From Damh-18 sp964390945 (GTDB taxonomy: Bacteria > Patescibacteriota > Minisyncoccia > Phycocordibacterales > UBA918): a stretch of DNA of 32,770 nt. The notes under the pieces were generated by a model, which saw nothing but the letters and a program-made list of their open reading frames with translations, did not search any database and was not told the origin of the DNA. This document shows positions 6,965 to 13,119 of the stretch, piece by piece. The stretch covers positions 1-32,770 of the forward strand of contig CAYMIV010000010.1 in the NCBI GenBank assembly GCA_964390945.1, written 5' to 3'. Position numbers and translations under genes: made by a program. Within the stretch, counting starts at the first letter, position 1; each line of letters opens with the position of its first letter.

Positions 6965-7708
6965 CTACACTCTGACAGCCACGGTTCCCACAACAGCAGC
7001 ATGGTCTGAAATCCCGAACGTGAGCCGGACATCGTGGACGCTATACGGTGCTTGGGAAAATATGTAATCGACGACAAACGAATCGAAGAGGACTGACTTT
7101 TCGGGGTCATTGCCGAGTCGATGAAATGTGCGGTCGAGACTTGAGGTGACGGCATCAGGAATGCAATCCTCGTACATGGTGATGAGATTATTGTAAAGCG
7201 GATTACGACCTCTTGGAATATTGAAGTCTCCGCAGAGAAGGTGCGGCGGTTCCTTGCTCATGAGAGCGGTGAGTGAGTCCATGTGAGCAATTTGCGCGGG
7301 AGTCGCACAGTTTCCATCCTTTGACCAGGTAAAGTGTGTTGTGGCAATTCGGTATTCGATACCCTCTATAACCGCGGTCCCCAATATGACACCTCGCTCG
7401 ACTGTGTCTTCCTGGTTTTCCGGGTCAAAGCGCTTAAGACCACACGTAGTGTGGTAGTTCAGTGAACTGAACGTTGGGGTAAGTGTGTTTTTTACAAAGA
7501 GTGCAATGCCCCACACCCTGTCATACTCGGCGTGCGCTTTAAGTGTCATCGGAAGGAAGGAAGACGTGTAGCCCAAAAAATTAATTTTTGATGCGGTGTC
7601 CTCGAATATTTCCTGGAGGCAAAGAATATCGGGACCTTCTTTCTGAAGAAAGGGAATAACCCGATTCAAATGACGGTCGCCCTCAATGTTGAGTGAAATA
7701 AGTTTCAG
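6965..7708 (-). CDS. Endonuclease/exonuclease/phosphatase (EEP) family protein, CTG or ATT start
   Basis: With the start moved to CTG at 7708 (or ATT at 7711) the protein begins KLISLNIEGD, the first EEP strand with its conserved Asn; the first conventional start, TTG at 7669, would remove it. Further EEP hallmarks: DILCLQEIF (metal-binding Glu), TTHFTW, LLCGDFNIPRG (Asp/Asn pair), DYIF, and GISDHAAVVG (terminal Asp-His). Length is about 247 aa, usual for the family, which cuts phosphodiester or phosphomonoester bonds with Mg2+. The real substrate (DNA, RNA, lipid or phosphate) is unknown. The start codon lies 4 nt behind the tRNA-Glu discriminator, so tRNA processing would leave a nearly leaderless mRNA. 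Confidence 0.85.
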   Translation of the reverse strand: MKLISLNIEGDRHLNRVIPFLQKEGPDILCLQEIFEDTASKINFLGYTSSFLPMTLKAHAEYDRVWGIALFVKNTLTPTFSSLNYHTTCGLKRFDPENQEDTVERGVILGTAVIEGIEYRIATTHFTWSKDGNCATPAQIAHMDSLTALMSKEPPHLLCGDFNIPRGRNPLYNNLITMYEDCIPDAVTSSLDRTFHRLGNDPEKSVLFDSFVVDYIFSQAPYSVHDVRLTFGISDHAAVVGTVAVRV

Positions 7709-7712
7709 AATG

Positions 7713-7784
7713 TGACCCTAGGGGGAATCGAACCCCCATTTACGCCGTGAAAGGGCGCTGTCCTAACCGTTAGACGATAGGGCC
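7713..7784 (-). tRNA. tRNA-Glu (anticodon UUC)
   Basis: A complete 72-nt cloverleaf: acceptor GGCCCTA/TAGGGTC (one G-T pair), anticodon stem GCGCC/GGCGT with loop CTTTCAC (anticodon TTC), T-arm GGGGG/CCCCC, discriminator A, no encoded CCA. The EEP gene follows directly on the same strand. Confidence 0.95.
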
Positions 7785-7825
7785 AAATGCTATTCTATTT
7801 TGTCCTGTTCAGAATATCTGTCCTC

Positions 7826-7961
7826 AAGGCGCACTTTCACGGTTCCGTGAAAGGGTGAGGAATGGGACGGGACCCATTCCGCAAGACCTTGCGGCGACCC
7901 AAGTCGCCCAAGGTGTACAGCCTCAGTATGAGGATGTCCTAACCGTTAGACGATAGGGTCT
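7826..7961. pseudogene. Broken tRNA-Glu copy interrupted by a hairpin array
   Basis: The segment 7937-7960 repeats 24 bases of tRNA-Glu (D-arm and 5' acceptor) exactly, and CCGTGAAAGGG at 7845-7855 repeats its anticodon-arm side. Between them, where the tRNA has only a few bases, lie about 80 nt of back-to-back hairpins: GGAATGGG/CCCATTCC, GCAA/TTGC, GGCGAC/GTCGCC and CCTCA/TGAGG. Just before, GCGCACTTTCACGG is an inverted copy (13 of 14) of the tRNA anticodon arm, making a further hairpin. No T-arm is present, so no functional tRNA can form. Confidence 0.7.
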
Positions 7962-8050
7962 TGAAAATATTCGGAAGTGTGGACTTCTGAACCCCGCTAT
8001 ACTACCGAAAAATACCCAAAAATGCTAGTTTATATCCGTTAACATAACAC

Positions 8051-8137
8051 GGAAGAGTGGCTGAGAGGTTGAAGGCACCGGTTTCGAAAACCGGCATGGG
8101 GGAAACCCCATCGAGGGTTCAAATCCCTCCTCTTCCG
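8051..8137 (+). tRNA. tRNA-Ser (anticodon CGA)
   Basis: A class II tRNA of 87 nt: acceptor GGAAGAG/CTCTTCC, anticodon stem CCGGT/ACCGG with loop TTCGAAA (anticodon CGA), a long variable arm with TGGGG/CCCCA, T-arm GAGGG/CCCTC, discriminator G. CCA is not encoded. Confidence 0.95.
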
Positions 8138-8144
8138 CAGGAAG

Positions 8145-8168
8145 CGAATGGTGTTTAGACACCGTTCG
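8145..8168. repeat. Hairpin behind tRNA-Ser
   Basis: CGAATGGTGT and ACACCGTTCG form a 10-bp stem (one G-T pair) with loop TTAG shortly behind the tRNA. There is no T-run, so it may be a processing or stability signal. The rest of 8169-8285 shows no feature. Confidence 0.5.
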
Positions 8169-8290
8169 GGGATTTGAAGACCTTGAGCAGTTTTTGAAGT
8201 CTCTCCAGGTCTGACCTCGGGAACATTGATTAATCATCGCGCTATTTCGGTGCGTAAACGTGATAAATTCAACGTTGATTTTAATTACAA

Positions 8291-8318
8291 AAGCCGGGGT
8301 AGGTGACTACCCCGGCTT
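8291..8318 (-). terminator. Terminator of iscU
   Basis: AAGCCGGGGTAG/CTACCCCGGCTT is a perfect 12-bp stem with loop GTGA on the plus strand, followed by TTTTGT on the minus strand, just behind the iscU stop. Confidence 0.85.
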
Positions 8319-8336
8319 CGAGAAGTTTAATCAACG

Positions 8337-8855
8337 TCAGTCCGACTGCTTCTCCGCAGGTGTTTCTTGCGTAGGTTGGGTATCCATCGCATGTTTCTTG
8401 CGGTAATCCGCAATCGCAGCCTTGATGGCGTCCTCGGCGAGAATTGAGCAGTGAATCTTGACCGGCGGAAGTGCAAGTTCTTCCGCAATCTGCGTATTCC
8501 TGATATTCGATGCTTCGTCGAGCGTTTTGCCCTTCACCCACTCAGTAACGAGCGAGGATGAGGCAATTGCCGAACCGCACCCGTACGTCTTGAACTTCGC
8601 GTCTTCGATGACATGAAACGTGATGAGCGCATTCGACTGGCACATGCGGCACGTCGCTTCTTGCGTTGGCGCATCGAATGTTGCTCCGCATTTTCCGCAG
8701 ATGTGATGCGTCACAACGCGTATCTGTAGTTTCATCACGTCGCCGCACGCTGGTGCGCCGACCATTCCCGTGCCGACGCTGTCATCGCCCTTGGGGAGCG
8801 ACCCCACGTTGCGGGGGTTTTCGTAGTGGTCGAGTACCTTTTCACTATACGCCAT
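8337..8855 (-). CDS. iscU: IscU Fe-S scaffold with an inserted zinc ribbon
   Basis: A 172-aa scaffold on which Fe-S clusters are built before transfer to apoproteins. Cluster ligands are all present: C37 and D39 in GAPACGD, C93 in YGCGS, and H135-C136 in the LPPVKIHCS motif that HscA-type chaperones bind. The flanks are strikingly like proteobacterial IscU (usually about 128 aa). The extra length is a block at about residues 50-84 holding CGKC (53-56) and CRMC (69-72), a C4 zinc-ribbon or rubredoxin-like knuckle placed between two scaffold beta strands, plus a polar Gln/Thr-rich tail. GGAGG lies 5 nt before the ATG. No iscS, hscA or iscA is nearby. Confidence 0.9.
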   Translation of the reverse strand: MAYSEKVLDHYENPRNVGSLPKGDDSVGTGMVGAPACGDVMKLQIRVVTHHICGKCGATFDAPTQEATCRMCQSNALITFHVIEDAKFKTYGCGSAIASSSLVTEWVKGKTLDEASNIRNTQIAEELALPPVKIHCSILAEDAIKAAIADYRKKHAMDTQPTQETPAEKQSD

Positions 8856-8900
8856 GACGTCCTCCGCAAGTGGAAGTTGAAGAAGAACAAACCTTCATAA

Positions 8901-8906
8901 AGTATA
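8901..8906 (-). promoter_or_regulatory. -10 box of iscU
   Basis: TATACT on the minus strand about 46 nt before the iscU ATG; the -35 region is poor. The intervening leader ends with GCGGAGG. Confidence 0.4.
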
Positions 8907-8927
8907 CGTTAAACACAGACAAACAAA

Positions 8928-8948
8928 AGCCGCGACGGGGTCGCGGCT
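8928..8948 (-). terminator. Terminator of the 8965-9549 gene
   Basis: AGCCGCGA/TCGCGGCT, an 8-bp GC-rich stem with a 5-nt loop, followed by TTTGTTTG on the minus strand. Confidence 0.75.
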
Positions 8949-8964
8949 CTGGGCTGTTTGCACT

Positions 8965-9549
8965 TTAGTACAAATCGTTTTTGTTCCATTCTTCAACGAA
9001 CAGACGAATTCGGTCACACTGCCTTGCAGCATCTTCGGGTGAAAGGTATTTTCTTGCCAAGTCTTTAAGACGCTCTTCTTCTTGTGTGCACTGGCTACCG
9101 GTTTTATTCACATAAGCGGAAACGAGCGCAACAACTTCATCCACGGAAGGGTCTCTACCCAGGAGTCGAGTCGGGAGTCCGGGAAACCATGAGTTGAAAC
9201 CCTGGTGCGCCGCAGATTGAACGAGGCGCTCCGCAGTTGCCGCGTTTGGAACCCACAGCAAGGAAAGACGGAGAGCTCTTACAAGCAGACCAACCTCTGG
9301 AACGTAAAGATGTCTCCTTGATGCGCGTTTGTTCTCAAAACGGTCAAGGAGCATGTCAATCGTTCGCGACGCTATCTCACGCTGCTGTGTCTTGTGTGTT
9401 GCGCAAATGAGTTCGACAACAGCGTCTTTCCCATGGACATTGTCACTGAACTCGAGGGGAAGTAGGACAGAAATTGCGGCAAGCGCTTCGTGTTTGCGAA
9501 GGGTCGGCACGGAAACCTCCATGTGTTGAATCAAATCCGAGTCCATCAT
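8965..9549 (-). CDS. Unknown helical protein, about 194 aa
   Basis: No family recognised. The product is soluble and mostly helical, with segments such as HEALAAISVLLPLEF, VGLLVRALRLSLLW and EEERLKDLARKYLSPEDAARQCDRIRLFVEEW. An open frame continues upstream to 9648, but that part reads through a perfect terminator hairpin (9573-9603) and overlaps the previous gene, so I place the start at the ATG at 9549 (or 9546). No Shine-Dalgarno site is visible; a TTGCAT...TATGAT pair lies right at the start, so an ATG at 9522 is also possible. Confidence 0.55.
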   Translation of the reverse strand: MMDSDLIQHMEVSVPTLRKHEALAAISVLLPLEFSDNVHGKDAVVELICATHKTQQREIASRTIDMLLDRFENKRASRRHLYVPEVGLLVRALRLSLLWVPNAATAERLVQSAAHQGFNSWFPGLPTRLLGRDPSVDEVVALVSAYVNKTGSQCTQEEERLKDLARKYLSPEDAARQCDRIRLFVEEWNKNDLY

Positions 9550-9572
9550 ACTGAAAAGATACTGAAATGCAA

Positions 9573-9603
9573 AACCCCAGAGAAGCGATGCTTCTCTGGG
9601 GTT
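9573..9603 (-). terminator. Terminator of the 9614-10099 gene
   Basis: AACCCCAGAGAAGC and GCTTCTCTGGGGTT form a perfect 14-bp stem with a 3-nt loop, then TTTTGC on the minus strand. It separates the two unknown genes and corrects the start of the downstream one. Confidence 0.8.
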
Positions 9604-9613
9604 GTGACAGACT

Positions 9614-10099
9614 TCAGGCACACGCACGCGTGATACCAAGTCTTTCAATGTAGTTCTGGTGTGCGTCGGTCATCGCATGTGCAAAGAACCGAGGGAAACT
9701 AAGGCGCGTCCCGTCGAAGTCGATCGTCCGCTCTTCGGGGATACCAATCACCTGTTTTGTCGCATGCATGAGCAAAGCGAGTTCGGCAAGTTCTGCATCC
9801 CTTTCGCCCATCGATTCTCGGATCTCAAGCGTCATTCGAATCAGTGTACGTCTGAATGGCGCATTCATCCTGATGAGGCTGGCAGACAGAGGAATTCCTA
9901 CCATCCGTCGGTTGAGGTACGTCCGCGAAGGTTGAAGTACTGAAACGAGGTCGTCCGACATTAAGAGGTTTGCGTATGTGGCAAATAGTCCGACCACAAC
10001 GTTATACGTCGTGGGGAAGAGTGCGTTTTCGTGCGTTGTTGCTAGACTCCGAATGCGTTTGGCGAAATACTCGCGCCTCGTTTTGTGATTTTGCACCAC
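9614..10099 (-). CDS. Unknown protein, about 161 aa
   Basis: No family recognised. The sequence is basic at the N-terminus (KTRREYFAKRIR) and helical throughout, with MNAPFRRTLIRMTLEIRESMGERDAELAELALLMHATK in the middle; no signal peptide or membrane helix is clear. It starts with two adjacent GTG codons (10099 and 10096); AGGTGA lies a fitting distance upstream. It has its own promoter at 10133-10161 and a perfect terminator directly behind. Its helical style resembles the next gene, so both may belong to one lineage-specific function, but this is a guess. Confidence 0.6.
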   Translation of the reverse strand: MVQNHKTRREYFAKRIRSLATTHENALFPTTYNVVVGLFATYANLLMSDDLVSVLQPSRTYLNRRMVGIPLSASLIRMNAPFRRTLIRMTLEIRESMGERDAELAELALLMHATKQVIGIPEERTIDFDGTRLSFPRFFAHAMTDAHQNYIERLGITRACA

Positions 10100-10132
10100 A
10101 GATTCACCTCGCTATGAAAAGAACGAAACAAA

Positions 10133-10161
10133 TTTCTAACACGAATTATTTATCGAGTCAA
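10133..10161 (-). promoter_or_regulatory. Promoter of the 9614-10099 gene
   Basis: On the minus strand TTGACT, 17 bp, then TAGAAA; transcription would start about 25 nt before the GTG start. Confidence 0.45.
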
Positions 10162-10292
10162 ATACCTGTCAATAACATAGAGTTCCCGAATGTTTCCTCA
10201 CAATGTAATAAACGGGGTTTTGCACCAGGTTATGAACAGATTATTCACATTTTCGCTCAAACAATACCTTTTTTAGCCATGGCAAAAAACTC

Positions 10293-10444
10293 TTGACTGC
10301 AGTTTGTGGCGTGCGATGCTGTACATATCTTTCGGGTGTGGTGAACTTTCTTCACATATTAGTACTCGCACAGAGTACACAAGGCCCGAAGGAGATGCTC
10401 TACGTTGTATAAGGAAAAAGCGCCGAGCCGTCGGCGCTTTTTCC
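10293..10444 (+). ncRNA. Candidate small structured RNA
   Basis: A possible promoter (TTGACT at 10293, weak -10 GATGCT 16 bp on) precedes a three-way junction: an outer stem CTTTCGGG (10329-10336) with CCCGAAGG (10385-10392), and two inner hairpins GTGAA/TTCAC (10341-10355) and GTACTC/GAGTAC (10362-10378). It ends in a perfect terminator at 10413-10444. No believable coding frame exists. I match it to no known RNA family (not tRNA, tmRNA, SRP or RNase P). The strong terminator with no gene in front of it is the main argument. Confidence 0.5.
10413..10444 (+). terminator. Strong terminator of the candidate RNA
   Basis: GGAAAAAGCGCCGA/TCGGCGCTTTTTCC is a perfect 14-bp stem with loop GCCG and T-rich 3' side; it could act in both directions, including behind trxB. 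Confidence 0.8.
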
Positions 10445-10445
10445 G

Positions 10446-10568
10446 TGCATGTGCGCGAGGCAGCGGATTCCATTGTCACACTGTACAAAATTGTATTCGT
10501 CATATATCAAAAATGCCTCATGCAATTTTGTTTGTGTTCGCGGACTCCATCTACCTCGCGCACATGCA
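10446..10568. repeat. 123-bp imperfect palindrome with 15-bp perfect ends
   Basis: TGCATGTGCGCGAGG (10446-10460) is matched exactly by its reverse complement at 10554-10568. Further in, GGATTCC faces GGACTCC, and CAAAATTG (about 10485) pairs with CAATTTTG (about 10522). The whole can fold as one long hairpin. Size and terminal inverted repeats resemble a MITE, but no target-site duplication is obvious. Confidence 0.7.
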
Positions 10569-10635
10569 TTGGTTAAGCACACTGAACTTGAAAAGCAACT
10601 GCACTCGTCAAAATCGCTTCAATGTTCTCTACTTT

Positions 10636-11556
10636 CTATTTCGTTTTGAGGTGGACGTATATATCCTCAAGTGCGCGGACACCGTCTCCTGCTGAAATAT
10701 TGTTCTGGTGGTATTTCACATTTGTGCAATCGCCTGCCGCCCAAACACCTTTCACGTTTGTCTGTCCGGTCCAAGGATCGATTTTGATACGCTTGTACTC
10801 ATCGAGCTCCACAAGGTCACCGAGAAATCCGGTACTCGGCACAAGACCTATTTCAACAAACACGCCGCTCACGGATATTTCCTGCATCACTCCGTCTTTG
10901 CCTGTGTAACGAATTCCCGTCACAAAAGAGTCGCCGACAATCTCGGCTGTTTTCGCATTACGTATACTGCGCATGTTGGGGTGGGAAAGCACCTTTTCGA
11001 CTGTAACAGGATCCGCCTTGAAGGTATCACTGTGATGGAGCAGAGTAACGCTTTTTGTGTATGCAAGAAGTTGTGCGGCGGTCTCAAAACCAGCATTGCC
11101 GCCCCCAACTACTGCAACATCCATTCCGCTGAACATCGGTCCATCGCAGGATGCGCAGTAGGTCAAGCCTTTGTTGTCGAAGGTCTCTGCGCCGGGAACC
11201 TGCAACTTGCGGCGGGATGAGCCGGTTGCGATGAGTACCGCATGCGACTCAAAAATCTCGCCATTTTCAAGTGTTACCGAAAATCCAACATCTGTTTTAG
11301 CAACCTGGTTCACGGCTTCTCCGCTTTTTAGTGTCACCACATCACCCGCATACGTTTTAAGGTGTGCTTCGAGATTCTTTGCAAGTTCATTTCCTGCAAT
11401 GTGCGGAGTTCCTATCCAATTTTGAATATCGGGCGAAACGACGCTCTGCCCGCCCCATTCTTTGGTGATGAAAAGTGTTTTGAGTTGCTTCCGCGATGCA
11501 TAAACACCTGCAGCAGTGCCTGCGGGACCTCCGCCTATGATAATGAGATCAAACAT
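10636..11556 (-). CDS. trxB: Thioredoxin reductase (TrxB-type flavoprotein)
   Basis: A 306-aa FAD/NADPH enzyme that passes electrons from NADPH to thioredoxin. Domain order is typical: FAD site MFDLIIIGGGPAG at the N-terminus, ATGSSRR, the redox centre YCASCDGP (CxxC), the second nucleotide site VVGGGNAG, and the terminal FAD motif GVWAAGDC. The ATG at 11556 is chosen because the frame upstream (to 11739) runs through the ftsZ terminator and this promoter. The NADPH-site residues look ordinary, but ferredoxin- or F420-using relatives cannot be excluded. Thioredoxin is not in the window. Confidence 0.93.
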   Translation of the reverse strand: MFDLIIIGGGPAGTAAGVYASRKQLKTLFITKEWGGQSVVSPDIQNWIGTPHIAGNELAKNLEAHLKTYAGDVVTLKSGEAVNQVAKTDVGFSVTLENGEIFESHAVLIATGSSRRKLQVPGAETFDNKGLTYCASCDGPMFSGMDVAVVGGGNAGFETAAQLLAYTKSVTLLHHSDTFKADPVTVEKVLSHPNMRSIRNAKTAEIVGDSFVTGIRYTGKDGVMQEISVSGVFVEIGLVPSTGFLGDLVELDEYKRIKIDPWTGQTNVKGVWAAGDCTNVKYHQNNISAGDGVRALEDIYVHLKTK

Positions 11557-11588
11557 AACGAATATAGAAATGTAATGGATAGAAGGCA

Positions 11589-11617
11589 ATTTTACCGTAC
11601 CTATAGACAAAGGACAA
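11589..11617 (-). promoter_or_regulatory. Promoter of trxB
   Basis: Minus strand TTGTCC, 17 bp, TAAAAT; the start would be about 25 nt before the trxB ATG. A 14-bp perfect palindrome GCGTTTTAAAACGC at 11674-11687 lies upstream and could be an operator. Confidence 0.6.
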
Positions 11618-11703
11618 AACCGCAAATGGCAGTTTTGATGCATTTCGAAACATCGCCGCGCTCCGCTGTACTGGCGTTTTAAAACGCAAATACCGAAACA
11701 CAG

Positions 11704-11735
11704 AAAAAGCCCGCAGTCATTTTCGCGGGCTTTTT
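11704..11735 (-). terminator. Terminator of ftsZ
   Basis: AAAAAGCCCGC/GCGGGCTTTTT, an 11-bp stem with a 10-nt loop, directly behind the ftsZ stop on the minus strand. Confidence 0.85.
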
Positions 11736-11743
11736 TCAATTTA

Positions 11744-12970
11744 TTACTTAAGTTTAGATCTCCTTAAGAAAGCGGGCACCGCGCCCCAGTCCATGTCGTC
11801 TTCTTCGTCGACGGGGTCGACCGGCTTTGGTTCCTTGGGAGGAAGCGGCTTGCGGTCTTCTTGCGCAACAACTTGTTCGGGCTTCGCATCTGATTCATTG
11901 CTCTTCAGAGATGGGAGTGAGTTGAAGATTCGCCCGCGAGCCTCTTCACGCTGTTCCGTTCGTTCGGTACTGCGTTCCTCTCGGCGGAATGGAGACGGAT
12001 GCGCCGTGCTGTCTGTTTCCGGGAATCCCGTTGCGATGACGGTGACTCGAACTTCGTTCTTCTTCAACTTATCATCCTTGATGGCACCGAAAATAACTTT
12101 TGCATGAGGGTCGATGGATTCGGTGATGATGCGTGCTGCATCCTGAATTTCGAGCATACCAAGATCGTCACCTCCCGCAATAGCAAAGAGGACACCCTTG
12201 GCACCCGTAATGGAAACTTCAAGAAGGGGAGAGTTAATCGCCGCTCGCGCCGCTTCCTCCGCACGCTTCTCTCCGGTTGAAAGTCCGACGCCCATGAGCG
12301 CAGAACCGGCGTTTTCCATGACGCTCCTTATATCGGCGAAGTCGACATTAATGATACCGGGCATCGTGATGAGGTCTGAAATTCCCTCAACCGCCTGCTT
12401 CAACACGTTGTCGCAGAGTTCAAAGGCTGCCTTCACGCTCGTTTCTCGGTCAACGATGGCGAGGAGTCGGTCGTTTGGTATCGTGATGAGAGCATCAACC
12501 TCCTTTTTGAGTTCCTCGATACCTTGGAGTGCAAGACGCATACGTTCTTGTCCTTCAAAAAGGAAGGGCTTTGTCACGACACCGACCGTGAGCGCTCCGC
12601 TGTCGCGCGAAATTTTTGCTACGACAGGAGCCGCACCGGTTCCGGTGCCGCCACCCATGCCGCCGGTAATGAATATCATGTCTGACCCTTTGAGCGCATT
12701 TGCGATTTCCTCTCGAGTTTCTTCCGCTGCGCGGCGTCCCATATCGGGATTTCCGCCTGCTCCAAGTCCGCGGGTAAGATTCTTACCGATGTGTATCTTT
12801 CGTTTCGCGAGTGAGTGATGGAGGTCTTGCGCATCACTGTTGATGGAGATGAACTCGACTCCCTTCACTTTCGCAGACACCATGTGATTGACTGCATTGC
12901 CTCCAGAACCTCCGACACCTACCACACGAATTCGTGCGAATGACTCTACGTCTGTCTCGATTTTTTCCAT
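11744..12970 (-). CDS. ftsZ: FtsZ, cell-division tubulin homologue
   Basis: A 408-aa GTPase that polymerises into the division ring. N-terminal IRVVGVGGSGGNAVNHM, the tubulin signature GGGTGTGAAP, the NVDFADIRSVM T7 region and the DDKLKKNEVRVTVIATGF C-domain strand are all present. After a disordered, charged linker (about residues 315-390) comes a typical C-terminal peptide, DWGAVPAFLRRSK, the docking site for FtsA and other ring partners. It follows ftsA on the same strand but has its own promoter and a 48-nt leader with GGAGGT, so its dose can be set apart from ftsA. Confidence 0.97.
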   Translation of the reverse strand: MEKIETDVESFARIRVVGVGGSGGNAVNHMVSAKVKGVEFISINSDAQDLHHSLAKRKIHIGKNLTRGLGAGGNPDMGRRAAEETREEIANALKGSDMIFITGGMGGGTGTGAAPVVAKISRDSGALTVGVVTKPFLFEGQERMRLALQGIEELKKEVDALITIPNDRLLAIVDRETSVKAAFELCDNVLKQAVEGISDLITMPGIINVDFADIRSVMENAGSALMGVGLSTGEKRAEEAARAAINSPLLEVSITGAKGVLFAIAGGDDLGMLEIQDAARIITESIDPHAKVIFGAIKDDKLKKNEVRVTVIATGFPETDSTAHPSPFRREERSTERTEQREEARGRIFNSLPSLKSNESDAKPEQVVAQEDRKPLPPKEPKPVDPVDEEDDMDWGAVPAFLRRSKLK

Positions 12971-12974
12971 ACGT

Positions 12975-13023
12975 AATACACCTATACCTCCAAGACCCGA
13001 AGGCCTTTTCTAATAAGTAGGTG
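12975..13023 (-). promoter_or_regulatory. Inverted repeat in the ftsZ leader
   Basis: ATACACCTA and TAGGTGTAT (9 bp each) flank the leader; an AAGGCCTT palindrome lies between, and the Shine-Dalgarno GGAGGT abuts the right arm. Folding would bring the 5' end next to the ribosome site. It may be a translational switch or an operator. Confidence 0.5.
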
Positions 13024-13024
13024 T

Positions 13025-13053
13025 ATCATACAGCCCCAAAAAATATCTGTCAC
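13025..13053 (-). promoter_or_regulatory. Promoter of ftsZ
   Basis: Minus strand GTGACA, 17 bp, TATGAT, placing the start near 13018 and giving a leader of about 48 nt. Confidence 0.6.
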
Positions 13054-13119
13054 TATATTGACAAAATTCTCTTTCGTGCGTTTGCAAAAAATGAAACCTA
13101 TGATGAATAGAGCGCTCAA

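Noticed and set aside
7826..7961. Group I or other self-splicing intron in tRNA-Glu
   Set aside because: The inserted stretch is only about 80 nt, has no catalytic core, and the tRNA copy lacks its T-arm.
8337..8855. Frameshift or fusion error as the cause of the IscU insert
   Set aside because: The frame is continuous, the insert has a sensible CxxC...CxxC pattern, and IscU sequence resumes exactly after it.
10391..10412. Five-codon frame after GAAGGAG in the candidate RNA
   Set aside because: The ribosome site overlaps the start with no spacing and the region is better explained as the closing part of the RNA fold.
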